Made by a program: the position numbers and the translations under genes. Shown in pieces: positions 53,486 through 63,916 of a stretch of DNA of 64,000 nt; within the stretch, counting starts at the first letter, position 1, and every line of letters starts with the position of its first letter. Below the pieces are notes generated by a model, which saw only the letters and a list, made by a program, of their open reading frames with translations, was not told the origin of the DNA and did not search any database. The stretch lies in the NCBI RefSeq assembly GCF_936925435.1, contig NZ_CAKZHQ010000003.1, forward strand, positions 186,001 through 250,000, given 5' to 3'. Source of the stretch: an uncultured Ramlibacter sp. (GTDB taxonomy: Bacteria; Pseudomonadota; Gammaproteobacteria; Burkholderiales; Burkholderiaceae_C).

Positions 53486-54663
53486 AGCGCCCCGCCCTGA
53501 AATGGCTGGTGGCCGGCGTGGTGCTGGTGCTGCTGGCCGGCGGCGTGCTGCGCGCCCTGTCGGTGCGCAAGGACCAGCGCGAGGCGGTGGCTGCCGCCAG
53601 CCTGGCCAAGACCGAGTCGGTGATTGAACTGGCCGCCACCGACGTGGTGCCGGCCGCCGTGGTCGACCTGGTGCGCGGCCTGCCGCTGTCGGGCGCGCTG
53701 CGGGCCGTCAATTCGGCCCTGGTCAAGGCCCGCGCCGTCGGTGAACTGCAAGGCCTGACGGTGCGCGAGGGCGACCGGGTCCAGGCCGGCCAGGTGATCG
53801 CGCGCATCGACCCCACGGAATACCAGCACCGCGTCCGCCAGGCCCAGGAGCAGGCCGACGCCGCCCGCGTGCAGATCGACATCGCCCAGCGCCAGTGGAC
53901 CAACAACCAGGCCCTGGTCGACCAGGGCTTCATCTCCAAGGCCGCACTGGACACCTCGCAGAACAACCTGGCCGGCGCCCAGTCCACCCACAAGGCGGCA
54001 CTGGCCGCGGTCGACCTGGCGCGCAAGATGCTCGACGACACGGTGATGCGCACACCCATCTCTGGCGTGGTCGCCCAGCGCCTGGCCCAGCCCGGCGAGC
54101 GCATGGCCCTGGACGCCCGCGTGGTAGAGATCGTCGACCTGTCGCGGCTGGAAATGGAGGCCACGCTGTCGGCCGCCGACTCCATGCAGGTGCGGGTCGG
54201 CCAGTCCGCCACGCTGCAGATCGAGGGCAGCGCCAGGCCGGTGGCCGCCACCGTGGCGCGCATCAACCCCAGCGCCCAGGCCGGCAGCCGCAGCGTGCTG
54301 GCCTACCTGGCCATCGCCGATGCCAGCGGCCTGCGCCAGGGCCTGTATGCCCAGGGCACGCTGGCCATCGGCCACGGCGCGGAACTGGCCGTGCCGCTGA
54401 CAGCGGTGCGCACCGACAAGCCCGCACCTTATGTGCAGGTGGTGGAGAACAGCCGCATCGTTCACAAGCCGGTGCAAACCGGCGCCCAGGGCGAGTCCGG
54501 CAAGGAAGCCCTGGTGGCCGTCAAGGGCCTGGCGCCCGGCGCCCTGGTGGTGCGCGGCAACCTGGGGTCGCTGCGCGAAGGCACGGCGGTGAAGTTCACG
54601 CCCATGGCCGTTCCCGTCGTGCCAGTCACTCCGGCTGCGCCCGTTCGCTCGCCCAGCCCCTGA
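53482..54663 (+). CDS. RND efflux periplasmic adaptor (membrane fusion protein)
   Basis: A 393-residue adaptor with an N-terminal anchor (WLVAGVVLVLLAGGVLRAL). ARAVGELQGLTVREGDRVQA is the lipoyl half-motif, followed by a helical hairpin and TPISGVVAQRLAQPGERM, the second lipoyl half. The start at 53482 is coupled to tetR. It bridges the pump at 54674 to a TolC channel. Confidence 0.92.
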   Translation: MKRPALKWLVAGVVLVLLAGGVLRALSVRKDQREAVAAASLAKTESVIELAATDVVPAAVVDLVRGLPLSGALRAVNSALVKARAVGELQGLTVREGDRVQAGQVIARIDPTEYQHRVRQAQEQADAARVQIDIAQRQWTNNQALVDQGFISKAALDTSQNNLAGAQSTHKAALAAVDLARKMLDDTVMRTPISGVVAQRLAQPGERMALDARVVEIVDLSRLEMEATLSAADSMQVRVGQSATLQIEGSARPVAATVARINPSAQAGSRSVLAYLAIADASGLRQGLYAQGTLAIGHGAELAVPLTAVRTDKPAPYVQVVENSRIVHKPVQTGAQGESGKEALVAVKGLAPGALVVRGNLGSLREGTAVKFTPMAVPVVPVTPAAPVRSPSP

Positions 54664-54673
54664 GCCGCCCGCC

Positions 54674-57600
54674 ATGTGGTTCACCCGCGTCAGCCTGCAA
54701 AACCCGGTCTTCGCGACCATGGTCATGCTGGCCATCGTCGTGCTGGGACTGTTCTCCCTGCAACGCCTGAAGGTCGACCAGTTCCCCAACATCGACTTCC
54801 CGGTGGTGGTGGTGACCGCCGAATACCCCGGTGCCTCGCCCGAGATCGTCGAGAGCGAGGTCAGCAAGAAGATCGAGGAAGGCGTCAATGCCATCGCCGG
54901 TATCAACGCCCTGACCTCGCGCAGCTACGAGGGCCAGTCGGTCGTGGTGATCGAGTTCCAGTTGCACATCGACGGCCGCAAGGCAGCCGAGGACGTGCGC
55001 GAGAAGATCGCCGCCGTGCGGCCGACCTTCCGCACCGAGGTCAAGGAGCCGCGCGTGCTGCGCTTCGACCCGGCCAGCCGCGCCATCTGGTCGCTGGCCG
55101 TGCTGCCCGATCCCTCCAGGGGCCGCGCCATGTCGGCCGTGGAGCTGACCAACTGGTCCGACCAGGTCCTGAAAAAGCGCCTGGAAAACGTGCGCGGCGT
55201 TGGCTCGGTCACCCTGGTGGGCGGCACCAAGCGCGAGATCAACATCTACCTGAACCCGCAGGCCATGGAGTCCCTGGGCATCACGGCCGACCAGGTGGCC
55301 GCCGCGGTGCGCAGCGAAAACCAGGACCTGCCGGTCGGCGCGATCCGCTCGCTGGCGCAAGAGCGCGTGGTGCAGATCGACGCGCGCATGCAGCGCCCGG
55401 AGGACTTCGGCAAGATCATCGTCACGCGCAAGAATGGCACGCCGGTGCGGGTCGAGCAGGTCGCCCGCGTGGCCGACGGCGCCCAGGAAGTCGACAGCCT
55501 GGCGCTGTACAACGGCGGCCGCACCCTGCTGCTGACGGTGCAAAAGGCCCAGGACGAGAACACCATCGAGGTGGTCGACGGCCTCAAGCGCACTGTCGAC
55601 GAGATGGGCGCCCAGCTGCCGCCGGGCGTGCGGCTCGAGCCCATCCTGGACGGCTCACGGCCGATCCGGGTGGCGGTGGAGAACGTGCGGCGCACCCTGA
55701 TCGAAGGCGCCTTGCTGACAGTCCTGATCGTCTTTCTGTTCCTGAACTCCTGGCGCTCAACGGTGATCACCGGCCTGACGCTGCCGATCGCGCTGATCGG
55801 CACCTTCCTGTTCATGCACATGTTCGGCTTTTCCATCAACATGATCACGCTGATGGCGCTGTCGCTGTGCGTGGGCCTGCTGATCGACGACGCCATCGTG
55901 GTGCGCGAGAACATCGTGCGCCATGTGCTGATGGGTAAGAGCCCCTACCAGGCCTCGCTGGAAGGCACGCAGGAAATCGGCATGGCGGTGCTGGCCACCA
56001 CCTTTTCCATCGTCGCGGTGTTCCTGCCGATCGGCTTCATGGGCGGCATCATCGGCAAGTTCTTCCACGAGTTCGGCGTGACCATTGTGGCGGCGGTGAT
56101 GATCTCGATGTTCGTCAGCTTCACGCTCGACCCCATGCTGTCGTCGATCTGGCACGACCCCGAGATCGAAGCCCACGGCAAACCCAAGGCCAAGCTTTCG
56201 CTCTACGACAAGACCATAGGCCGCGTCACCGGCTGGTTCGACCGCGCCACCGATTCCATGGCCGATGGCTACCAGGGCCTGCTGCGCTGGTCGCTGGCCC
56301 ACAAGCTGGCCACCGTGCTGCTGGCCACCGGCATCTTCATCACCAGCCTGGTGATGGTGCCGCTGCTGGGCACGGAGTTCGTGCCCAAGGCCGACTTCTC
56401 CGAGACCAACATCAGTTTTTACACGCCGGTGGGCTCATCGCTGGAAGCGACCGAGGCCAAGGCGCGCCAGGTCGAGGCCATCGTGCGCAGCTACCCGGAG
56501 GTCAAGTACACGTTGGCGACCATCAACACCGGCAACGCCCAGGGCAAGATCTACGCGGCGGTCTATGTGCGGCTGGTCGACCGCAAGCTGCGCTCGCGCA
56601 ACGTCGACGAGATCTCCGGCGCGCTGCGCGAGCGCTTGCGCCAGGTGCCGGGCATCACCGTCACCCATGCCGGCCTGGTCGACGCGGTGGGCGGCAACAA
56701 GCAGATCGAGTTCTCGCTGCAGGGCCCCGACCTCAAGGAGCTGGAGCGCCTGTCGCAACTGGTCAGCGAGGCCATCCGCCCCATCCCGGGCCTGGTCGAC
56801 CTGGACTCCAGCGTCAAGCCCGACAAGCCTGTGATCGACGTCGAGGTGCATCGCGATGCCGCCTCCGACCTGGGCCTGTCGGTGGCGCAGATCGCTGCCT
56901 CGCTGCGCGTGCTGGTGGCTGGCCAGACCGTGGGCAACTGGCGTGCGCCGGACGACCAGACCTATGACGTCAATGTGCGGCTGGCGCCGGACGCCCGCGT
57001 CGCGCCCAACCAGCTGGAACGCCTGCCCTTTGCCACTGGCACCAATGCCGATGGCAGCTCGCGCATCGTGCGGCTCAACCAGCTGGCCACGGTCAAGGAA
57101 GCCACCGGCCCCAACCAGATCAACCGGCGCGACCTGACGCGCGAGGTGGCGATCAACGCCAATGCCTACCTGCGCTCGGCCGGCGAGGTCTCCACCGACA
57201 TCCGCGCCAGGCTGGACGGCATCGCCTTCCCGCCGGGCTACCGCTACGCCTTCAGCGGCTCGACCAAGAATATGGCCGAGTCCTTCGGCTATGCGGTCTC
57301 GGCCCTGGTGATGGCGGTGATCTTCATCTACATGATCCTGGCCAGCCAGTTCAAGAGCTTCCTGCAGCCGCTGGCGCTGATGACCGCGCTGCCGTTGACC
57401 CTGATCGGCGTGGTGCTGGCGCTGCTGATGTTCCGCTCCACCTTGTCGATGTTCTCCGTCATCGGCGTGGTCATGCTGATGGGCCTGGTGACCAAGAACG
57501 CCATCTTGCTGGTGGACTTCGCGATCCGGATGCGCGACGAGGGCATGGAGCGTACCGAGGCCCTGCTGCTGGCCGCCAAGGTCCGGCTGCGCCCCATCCT

Positions 57601-57859
57601 GATGACCACCCTGGCCATGATCTTCGGCATGGTGCCGCTGGCTTTTGCCCTGACCGAGGGCTCGGAGCAGCGCGCTCCCATGGGCCAGGCCGTGATCGGC
57701 GGCGTCATCACCTCCTCCCTGCTGACCCTGGTGGTCGTGCCTGTCGTCTACTGCTACCTGGACGACTTCGCCCGCTGGCTGCGCCGCAAGCCCGCCAGGA
57801 CCACCGGCGGCAGCGGAGCCCAGCCTGTGCCGGCCTCTAAAATTGACGGTTTGTCCTGA
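54674..57859 (+). CDS. RND efflux pump, HAE-1 family inner-membrane permease
   Basis: A 1061-residue AcrB-like pump with twelve spans and two large periplasmic loops. The proton-relay pair is the Asp-Asp of [13 protein letters not shown]; the N-terminal [20 protein letters not shown] and the second-half [16 protein letters not shown] are conserved. It exports hydrophobic compounds or solvents with adaptor and TolC. The C-terminus (about 25 residues) is polar. Confidence 0.94.
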   Translation: MWFTRVSLQNPVFATMVMLAIVVLGLFSLQRLKVDQFPNIDFPVVVVTAEYPGASPEIVESEVSKKIEEGVNAIAGINALTSRSYEGQSVVVIEFQLHIDGRKAAEDVREKIAAVRPTFRTEVKEPRVLRFDPASRAIWSLAVLPDPSRGRAMSAVELTNWSDQVLKKRLENVRGVGSVTLVGGTKREINIYLNPQAMESLGITADQVAAAVRSENQDLPVGAIRSLAQERVVQIDARMQRPEDFGKIIVTRKNGTPVRVEQVARVADGAQEVDSLALYNGGRTLLLTVQKAQDENTIEVVDGLKRTVDEMGAQLPPGVRLEPILDGSRPIRVAVENVRRTLIEGALLTVLIVFLFLNSWRSTVITGLTLPIALIGTFLFMHMFGFSINMITLMALSLCVGLLIDDAIVVRENIVRHVLMGKSPYQASLEGTQEIGMAVLATTFSIVAVFLPIGFMGGIIGKFFHEFGVTIVAAVMISMFVSFTLDPMLSSIWHDPEIEAHGKPKAKLSLYDKTIGRVTGWFDRATDSMADGYQGLLRWSLAHKLATVLLATGIFITSLVMVPLLGTEFVPKADFSETNISFYTPVGSSLEATEAKARQVEAIVRSYPEVKYTLATINTGNAQGKIYAAVYVRLVDRKLRSRNVDEISGALRERLRQVPGITVTHAGLVDAVGGNKQIEFSLQGPDLKELERLSQLVSEAIRPIPGLVDLDSSVKPDKPVIDVEVHRDAASDLGLSVAQIAASLRVLVAGQTVGNWRAPDDQTYDVNVRLAPDARVAPNQLERLPFATGTNADGSSRIVRLNQLATVKEATGPNQINRRDLTREVAINANAYLRSAGEVSTDIRARLDGIAFPPGYRYAFSGSTKNMAESFGYAVSALVMAVIFIYMILASQFKSFLQPLALMTALPLTLIGVVLALLMFRSTLSMFSVIGVVMLMGLVTKNAILLVDFAIRMRDEGMERTEALLLAAKVRLRPILMTTLAMIFGMVPLAFALTEGSEQRAPMGQAVIGGVITSSLLTLVVVPVVYCYLDDFARWLRRKPARTTGGSGAQPVPASKIDGLS

Positions 57860-57880
57860 ATCCACGACCGAAAGCCATCC

Positions 57881-58570
57881 ATGACCGCCCCCGCCAATCT
57901 CGAACAAGCCCGCTTCAACATGATCGAGCAGCAGATCCGTCCCTGGGACGTGCTCGATCCCAAGGTGCTGGACCTGCTGACCCTGGTCAAGCGCGAGGAT
58001 TTCGTGCCGCTGGCGCACAAGGCCCTGGCCTTCGTCGACATGGAGATCCCGCTGCTGGGCTCCGAGGACGAGGCCATGAAGAGCGGCCACTGCATGCTGG
58101 CGCCGCGCGTCGAGGCCCGCCTGCTGCAGGCGGTCGACCCGCAGCCCCATGAAAAGGTGCTGGAGATCGGCGCCGGTTCCGGCCACATGGCGGCCCTGCT
58201 GGCGCACCGCGCCGGCCAGGTCATCTCGCTGGAAATCCACCCCGAACTGGCGCGCCTGGCCGCGGCCAACCTGCGCAAGGCCGGCATCAGCAACGCGCAG
58301 GTGCTCGAGGCCGACGGCGCCAAGGGCCTGGCGGCGCAGGGCCCGTTCGACATCATCGTGCTCAGCGGCTCGGTGGCCGAGGTGCCGCAGGCCCTGCTGG
58401 CCCAGCTCAAGCCCGGTGGCCGGCTGGCCGCCATCGTCGGCAGTGAGCCGGTGATGCGCGCCACCTTTGTCACGCGCAGCGGCGAGGCCAGCTACACCAC
58501 CACCCAGCCCTGGGACACGGCGGCGCCGCGCCTGGCGAACTTCCCCGAGCCCTCGCGCTTCAGCTTCTGA
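57881..58570 (+). CDS. Protein-L-isoaspartate O-methyltransferase-like SAM methyltransferase
   Basis: A 229-residue PIMT-family protein with the SAM loop VLEIGAGSGHMAALLA and IIVLSGSVAEVP. It has FNMIEQQIRPWDVLD at the N-terminus, the form seen in the Pcm-like proteins encoded next to tolC in betaproteobacteria, rather than classical repair PIMT. Its substrate is unknown. It lies between the pump and the rhodanese and is probably in the same transcript. Confidence 0.87.
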   Translation: MTAPANLEQARFNMIEQQIRPWDVLDPKVLDLLTLVKREDFVPLAHKALAFVDMEIPLLGSEDEAMKSGHCMLAPRVEARLLQAVDPQPHEKVLEIGAGSGHMAALLAHRAGQVISLEIHPELARLAAANLRKAGISNAQVLEADGAKGLAAQGPFDIIVLSGSVAEVPQALLAQLKPGGRLAAIVGSEPVMRATFVTRSGEASYTTTQPWDTAAPRLANFPEPSRFSF

Positions 58571-58589
58571 GTCACCACGGACCCCAACC

Positions 58590-58925
58590 ATGATCGTCCA
58601 AGTACGCCCTTCCGAGCTCGCGGCCTGGCTGCAGCAGCAAAGCCAGCCGGCCGTCGTGCTGGACGTGCGTGAGCCCTCGGAGCTGCGCACTGCGAGCGTG
58701 CGGGCCGAGGGCTTCGAACTGGTCACCATCCCGATGAACGAGATCCCGGCACGGCTGGGCGAGCTGGACGCCGGCCGTCCCATCGCCTGCCTGTGCCACC
58801 ACGGTGCACGCAGCCAGCGCGTGGCCATGTTCCTGGCCGGCAACGGCTTCGGCGAGCTTGCCAACATCGCCGGCGGCATCGACGCCTGGTCGCTGGAACG
58901 CGACAGCGCCGTGCCGCGCTACTGA
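58590..58925 (+). CDS. Rhodanese-like domain protein
   Basis: A 111-residue single rhodanese domain: VVLDVREPSELRTA, then the active-site loop CLCHHGARSQRVA with the catalytic Cys before HHGARSQ, and NIAGGIDAW. It transfers sulfane sulfur in the cytoplasm. The pcm-like, rhodanese, tolC order is a conserved neighbourhood in Burkholderiales. The start at 58590 gives the standard N-terminus. Confidence 0.9.
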   Translation: MIVQVRPSELAAWLQQQSQPAVVLDVREPSELRTASVRAEGFELVTIPMNEIPARLGELDAGRPIACLCHHGARSQRVAMFLAGNGFGELANIAGGIDAWSLERDSAVPRY

Positions 58926-58973
58926 GCGCCAGGACCTGTGAACGCCAACACTCTTGACTCTAAGGACGGACCC

Positions 58974-60305
58974 ATGAAATCGTTGCGGCCCCGCTTGCGG
59001 CTGTTGCCCCTGGCTGTGGTGCTGGTGCTTGCCGCGCCCGTGCACGCGCAAAGCCTGGTGGACCTCTATGAGGCCGCCCGCGCCTACGACGCCAGCTGGC
59101 AGTCGGCCAAGGCCCAGTACGACGCCAACCTGTTTCGCGCCGAGCAGGCCAAGGCCGGCATCCTGCCCAGCGCCAACCTGGCGGCCGGCGTCTCGCGCAC
59201 GCAGTTCGAGAACACCAACCCCGTCACCGACCGCGGCTTCGACGCGCAGACGGCCACGCTGTCCGCATCCCAGCCGCTGTACCGCCCGGCCAATTTCGCC
59301 ACCTATGAACAGGGCAAGCGGCAGGTCGAGCTGGCGCTGGCGCAGCTGACGACCGCCAGCCAGGACCTGGCCGTGCGCGTCAGCCAGGCCTATTTCGACG
59401 TGCTGGCCGCCTACGACACCCTGACCTTCGTGCGCGCGCTCAAGGCCGCGACGGCCGAACAGCTGGCCTCGGCCAAGCGCAACTTCGAGGTCGGCACGGC
59501 CACCATCACCGACACCCGCGAAGCCCAGGCCCGCTACGACCTGACCGACGCGCAGGAGATCGCCGCCCTGAACGACCTGCAGGTCAAGCGCCTGACGCTG
59601 GACAACGTGGTGGGCATCACCAACGCCACGCCGCGCCAGCTGGCCCTGCCGCTGGCCCTGCCCATGCCCGAGCCGGCCGACATGAACGCCTGGGTGCAGA
59701 TGGGCGAGCTGCGCAGCCCCGCCATCTTGCAGGCGCGCAGCAACCTGGAGATCGCCCAGCTGGAAACCGAGAAGGCCAAGGCCGGCCATAAGCCCACCCT
59801 GGACCTGACGGCCAGCTACAACGTCCTGCGCAACCCGGACGGCAGCGCCACCAGCATCTTGCGCCAGCGCCTGAACACCGGCCAGGTAGGCGTGGCCTTC
59901 AACCTGCCGCTGTTTGCCGGCTTCTCCACCCAGAACCGCATCCGCGAGACTCTGTCGCTGGAAGAAAGAGCCCAGTCCGACCTGGAAGCCGCGCGCCGCA
60001 GCATGGCGCAGGCCACCCGCACCGCCTACCTGGGCGTGGTCTCGGGCCAGGGCCAGGTGCGCGCGCTGGAAGCCGCTGAAGCCTCCAGCCAGAGCGCGCT
60101 GGACGCCAACCGTGTGGGCTACCAGGTGGGCATCCGCATCAACATCGACGTGCTGAACTCGCAGACCCAGCTGTACCAGACCAAGCGCGACCTGGCCGTG
60201 GCCCGCTACAACGTGCTGTTGGGGACGCTGCGGCTGCGCCAGGCCAACGGCACGTTGGCCGTTGAAGACCTGGCCCGCCTCAACCAGCTGCTGCAGGCAC
60301 GCTGA
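58974..60305 (+). CDS. tolC: TolC-family outer-membrane channel protein
   Basis: A 443-residue outer-membrane efflux protein with a signal peptide ending in VHAQS, followed by LVDLYEAARAYDASWQSAKA. Two repeated halves of TolC-type helices are visible, and the second carries NVLLGTLRLRQANGTL near the end. MKSLRPRL at 58974 is preceded by AAGGAC. It is the exit duct for the RND pump. Its last 26 bases overlap waaA on the other strand. Confidence 0.92.
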   Translation: MKSLRPRLRLLPLAVVLVLAAPVHAQSLVDLYEAARAYDASWQSAKAQYDANLFRAEQAKAGILPSANLAAGVSRTQFENTNPVTDRGFDAQTATLSASQPLYRPANFATYEQGKRQVELALAQLTTASQDLAVRVSQAYFDVLAAYDTLTFVRALKAATAEQLASAKRNFEVGTATITDTREAQARYDLTDAQEIAALNDLQVKRLTLDNVVGITNATPRQLALPLALPMPEPADMNAWVQMGELRSPAILQARSNLEIAQLETEKAKAGHKPTLDLTASYNVLRNPDGSATSILRQRLNTGQVGVAFNLPLFAGFSTQNRIRETLSLEERAQSDLEAARRSMAQATRTAYLGVVSGQGQVRALEAAEASSQSALDANRVGYQVGIRINIDVLNSQTQLYQTKRDLAVARYNVLLGTLRLRQANGTLAVEDLARLNQLLQAR

Positions 60306-61560
60306 GACGTCCGGCCGCCAGCGCCAGCACGGCGGTGGCGGTCTTGTCGGCCGCGCCGCGGTGGCTGGCGGCAAAGCGCAGGGCGGCGCCGGCCATGGCC
60401 TCGCGCCGCTCGCTGGTGGCCAGCGCCAGCGCCTGCTGCACCCCCTCCTCCAGTGTCGCCACGCGCAGCGCAGCACCCGCGCCCTCGGACAGCTGCGCCG
60501 CTTCGGCGAAATTGAAAGTGTGGGGGCCCATCACCACCGGGCAGCCGCAGGCCGCGGCCTCGATCAGGTTCTGCCCACCCAGGGGCTCGAAGCTGCCACC
60601 CAGCAGGGCCACGCCGGCCAGGCCGTAGTACAGCGCCATCTCGCCCAGTGAGTCCCCGATCCACAGCGATGCCGCCACGGGTTCGCCGCTCCAGCCGCTG
60701 CGGCGCGAGACGGTCAAGCCGGCCTGCACGGCCAGGGCCGCCACCTCGTCAAAACGCTGCGGATGGCGTGGCACCAGCAGCCATTGCGCCTGCTGCGCCC
60801 AATCGGGATGCGCCTGCAGCACGCGCAGCAACTGCGCCTCCTCGCCTTCGCGCGAACTGGCGAACAGCACGACCGGCAAGGTCGAACTGGCGCGCCAGCC
60901 GCGGCCGCGTTCGAGCTGCGCCGCATCGGGCGCGGCATCGAACTTGAGGTTGCCATAGACAGCCTGGACGGTGGCGCCGGCCTGCGCCAGGCGGCGCGCA
61001 TCGGCCTCGGTCTGGGCCCAGACGGCGGCCAGCGCGGCATAGGCCGGCCGTGACAGGGGCGCCAGCCGCAAGCTCTGGCGCAAGGACTTGTCCGACAGGC
61101 GCGCATTGGCCAGGGCCAGCGGGATGCCGCGCTCACGGCAGACGGCCGCCAGGTTGGGCCACAGTTCGGTCTCCATCAGCACGCCGGCGGCCGGCGCGAA
61201 GTGGTGGAGGAAGGCGGCAACGGCGCGCGGCGTGTCCCAGGGCTGCCAGGATTGCAGGTCGCCGTTGCGCAGCAGCTTGGCGCCTTCGGCGCGGCCTGTG
61301 GCCGTGCCGTGCGTGAGCAGAAAGCGCAGACCCGGCTGCTGGCGGCGCAGCGCCTGCATCAGGATGGCGGCAGCCCGCGTCTCGCCCAGCGAGACGGCAT
61401 GGATCCACAGGCGGCCCGGCGCGGCGCTGCCCTGGTAGCGGCCGAAGCGCTCGTCGATGGCTTCCAGGTAGCCCGGCTCGGCCTCCCCCCGCCGACGCAG
61501 CTTGCGCCGCAGCAGCGGCTGGACACAGCGCATCAGCAGCGAATACACGCCGCGGATCAC
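60280..61560 (-). CDS. waaA: 3-deoxy-D-manno-octulosonic acid transferase (Kdo transferase)
   Basis: A 426-residue GT30 glycosyltransferase. MIRGVYSLLMRCVQPLLRR is the membrane-associated N-terminus; WIHAVSLGETRAA holds the catalytic Glu, VLMETELWPN and GGSFEPLGGQNLIEAAACG are hallmarks. It adds Kdo to lipid A precursor. It overlaps waaC by four bases and runs into the end of tolC. Confidence 0.95.
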   Translation of the reverse strand: MIRGVYSLLMRCVQPLLRRKLRRRGEAEPGYLEAIDERFGRYQGSAAPGRLWIHAVSLGETRAAAILMQALRRQQPGLRFLLTHGTATGRAEGAKLLRNGDLQSWQPWDTPRAVAAFLHHFAPAAGVLMETELWPNLAAVCRERGIPLALANARLSDKSLRQSLRLAPLSRPAYAALAAVWAQTEADARRLAQAGATVQAVYGNLKFDAAPDAAQLERGRGWRASSTLPVVLFASSREGEEAQLLRVLQAHPDWAQQAQWLLVPRHPQRFDEVAALAVQAGLTVSRRSGWSGEPVAASLWIGDSLGEMALYYGLAGVALLGGSFEPLGGQNLIEAAACGCPVVMGPHTFNFAEAAQLSEGAGAALRVATLEEGVQQALALATSERREAMAGAALRFAASHRGAADKTATAVLALAAGRLSVPAAAG

Positions 61561-62537
61561 GGCGCCGCGCTCACTTGCAGCCAGAGCTGCCAGACCGTGT
61601 CGACGTCGGGCTTCCAGACGGCGCGCTGGCGGGCCCGGCCCACAGGCTCGGTGCGCCAGGCGTTGTTGCGCATGTAGATCTGCACATGCGGCAGGTCCAG
61701 CGCCACCGCGATGTGGCTCAGGCCGGTGTCCACGCCGACCACGCCGAAGCAGCCGGCCAGCCGGTCGGCCACTGTGCCCAGGTTGGTTCGCGGCCAGACG
61801 GCCGCGCCCTCGCCCAGCGCCGCGGCGATGCGCTCGCTGCGCAGGCGCTCCTCCTCGCTGCCGTGCGGCAGGCCCACAGTCCAGCCGCCGGCCAGCAGGC
61901 GCTGTCCCAGCTCGATCCAGTGCTCGTCGGGCCAGCGCTTGTCGTCGCCGGCCGTTCCGTGGACCAGGACGACGCAGCGGCTCGCTCCACTTTCGATAGC
62001 ACCTGAGGCAGCATCCACGGGGGATACCAGCCCAAAACGCTCATCTTCGGGGACAGCGTAGCCGAGCGCCCGGGCGCACATGACGCGCGAGCGCTCGATG
62101 ACGGGCGTGCGTGAGGGAAAGGTGAAGGCCACGTCGGCCACCCAGCGGGTGGGCGCCTCGTAGCCCGAGTCTTCGGTCTGGTTTGCCAGGGCGTAGCGCT
62201 TGCCGCCGGGCGCCAGCCGCGCCATGCGCGAGACCAGGGCCGACTTGGTCAGGCCCTGCAGATCGATCACCGCTTCATAGGCCTGGCTGTGCAGGTCTTC
62301 GCGGAAGGCGCGCCATTCACTGCGCGTTTGCGCCGCGAACAGCGCCTTGCGCCAGCCCCGCAGGTCGCAGACGATGACCTTGTCAACGCCCTGGCAGCGC
62401 TGCGCCAGGCCGGCAAAGCTGCGCTCCACCACCCAGTCGATGCGCGCCTGCGGAAATTGGGCGCGCATGTCCTGCACCGCCGGCATGGTGTGGACCACGT
62501 CGCCAAGCGAGGACAGCTTGACGATCAGAATGTTCAA
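61557..62537 (-). CDS. waaC: Lipopolysaccharide heptosyltransferase I
   Basis: A 326-residue GT9 enzyme that adds the first heptose to Kdo. The N-terminus NILIVKLSSLGDVVHTMPAV matches WaaC, which sets a TTG start at 62537; no ATG or GTG fits. GTAGDDKRWPDEHWIEL and GVDTGLSHIAVALDLP are the ADP-heptose binding stretches. It overlaps the phosphomannomutase stop (TTGA) and waaA start by a few bases on both sides, a tightly coupled operon. Confidence 0.92.
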   Translation of the reverse strand: MNILIVKLSSLGDVVHTMPAVQDMRAQFPQARIDWVVERSFAGLAQRCQGVDKVIVCDLRGWRKALFAAQTRSEWRAFREDLHSQAYEAVIDLQGLTKSALVSRMARLAPGGKRYALANQTEDSGYEAPTRWVADVAFTFPSRTPVIERSRVMCARALGYAVPEDERFGLVSPVDAASGAIESGASRCVVLVHGTAGDDKRWPDEHWIELGQRLLAGGWTVGLPHGSEEERLRSERIAAALGEGAAVWPRTNLGTVADRLAGCFGVVGVDTGLSHIAVALDLPHVQIYMRNNAWRTEPVGRARQRAVWKPDVDTVWQLWLQVSAAP

Positions 62538-63916
62538 TGCGCGGCCTCGCCGACCTTGGCATCGGGCTTGACGCTGCGCAGCAGGGCCAGCATCGCTTCC
62601 TCGATGCGGTGCAAGGCCTCGGGCGTGTGGCCCTCGAAGCGCAGCACCAGCACCGGCGTGGTGTTCGAGGCACGGATCAGGCCGAAGCCGTCCGGCCAGT
62701 CGACCCGCAGGCCGTCGATGGTGGAGATCTCGGCGTCGTCGAATCGGGCCTTGGCCACCAGCTGGTCGACGATGCCGTGCGGCTCGCCTTCCTTGCAGGC
62801 CACGTTCAGTTCGGGGGTGGAAAAACTGGTGGGCAGGCCGTCGAGCACGGCGCTGGGATCGGCGTGCTTCGAGAGGATCTCCAGCAGGCGGGCGCCAGCA
62901 TAAGTGCCGTCGTCGAAGCCGTACCAGCGCTCCTTGAAGAAGATGTGGCCGCTCATCTCGCCGCCCAGGGGCGCGCCGTTCTCCTTCATCCTGGCCTTGA
63001 TGAGGGAATGGCCGGTCTTGTACATCAAGGGCACGCCGCCGGCGGCGCGGATCGCCGGCGCCAGCCTCTGGGTGCACTTGACGTCGAACAGGATGGTGCC
63101 GCCGGGCACGCGCGAGAGCACGTCCTGGGCAAACAGCATCATCTGGCGGTCCGGGTAGATGGTGTTGCCGCCGCGGGTGACGATGCCCAGCCGGTCGCCG
63201 TCGCCGTCAAAGGCCAGGCCCAGCTCGGCGCCGCTGGTCTGCAGCGCCTTGATCAGGTCCTGCAGGTTCTCCGGCTTGCTGGGGTCGGGGTGGTGGTTGG
63301 GGAAGCTGCCGTCGACTTCGCTGAACAGCTCGATGACCTCGCAGCCCAGGGCCCGGAAGATGGTCGGGGCCGAGGCGCCGGCGATGCCGTTGCCCGAGTC
63401 GATGACGATCTTGAGCTTGCGCGCCAGCTTGATGTCGCTGGTGATGCGGTCGCGGTAAGGGGCGAAGATGTTGATGTTGCGGACCTGGCCGGGCGAGCGG
63501 CCCTGGTTCCAGCTTTCCTGTTCCATCATGGCGCGCAGGGCCTGGATCTCGTCGCCATAGATGGCACGGCCGCCCATCACCATCTTGAAGCCGTTGTAGT
63601 CCTTGGGATTGTGGCTGCCGGTGACCTGGATGCCGCTGGCGCACAAGGTGTTGGCGGCGAAGTACAGCATGGGCGTCGTCACCATGCCGACGTCGATGAC
63701 GTCGACGCCCGAGGCGACCAGGCCACGGACCAGGGCGGCGGACAGCGAGGGGCCAGACAGGCGGCCGTCGCGGCCGACGGCCACGGTTTTTTCACCCTCG
63801 GCCAGGGCGATGGAGCCGAAGGCCCGGCCCAAGGCCTCGGCCAGGTCCTCGTGCAGGGTGGACGGCACGATGCCGCGGATGTCATAGGCCTTGAAGATCG
63901 AGGGTGAAACTTGCAT
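62534..63916 (-). CDS. Phosphomannomutase/phosphoglucomutase (AlgC/ManB type)
   Basis: A 460-residue alpha-D-phosphohexomutase. Phosphoserine 101 is in VTGSHNPKDYNG; the metal loop is AFDGDGDRLG; the sugar loop is GGEMSGHIFF; and the phosphate site is RASNTTPVLVLRFE. It provides mannose-1-phosphate or glucose-1-phosphate for surface sugars, in keeping with the two LPS core genes behind it. The remaining 84 bases to the window end hold its leader; no motif is recognised there. Confidence 0.94.
   Translation of the reverse strand: MQVSPSIFKAYDIRGIVPSTLHEDLAEALGRAFGSIALAEGEKTVAVGRDGRLSGPSLSAALVRGLVASGVDVIDVGMVTTPMLYFAANTLCASGIQVTGSHNPKDYNGFKMVMGGRAIYGDEIQALRAMMEQESWNQGRSPGQVRNINIFAPYRDRITSDIKLARKLKIVIDSGNGIAGASAPTIFRALGCEVIELFSEVDGSFPNHHPDPSKPENLQDLIKALQTSGAELGLAFDGDGDRLGIVTRGGNTIYPDRQMMLFAQDVLSRVPGGTILFDVKCTQRLAPAIRAAGGVPLMYKTGHSLIKARMKENGAPLGGEMSGHIFFKERWYGFDDGTYAGARLLEILSKHADPSAVLDGLPTSFSTPELNVACKEGEPHGIVDQLVAKARFDDAEISTIDGLRVDWPDGFGLIRASNTTPVLVLRFEGHTPEALHRIEEAMLALLRSVKPDAKVGEAAH

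Noticed and set aside
56435-58879. An 814-codon minus-strand frame opposite the RND pump and methyltransferase
   Set aside because: It is His/Gln/Gly-rich antisense of conserved genes. The same applies to long shadow frames at 4904-7225, 21870-24023, 27292-29418, 28865-30817, 32213-34027, 36036-38048, 46781-48763 and 48756-51029.
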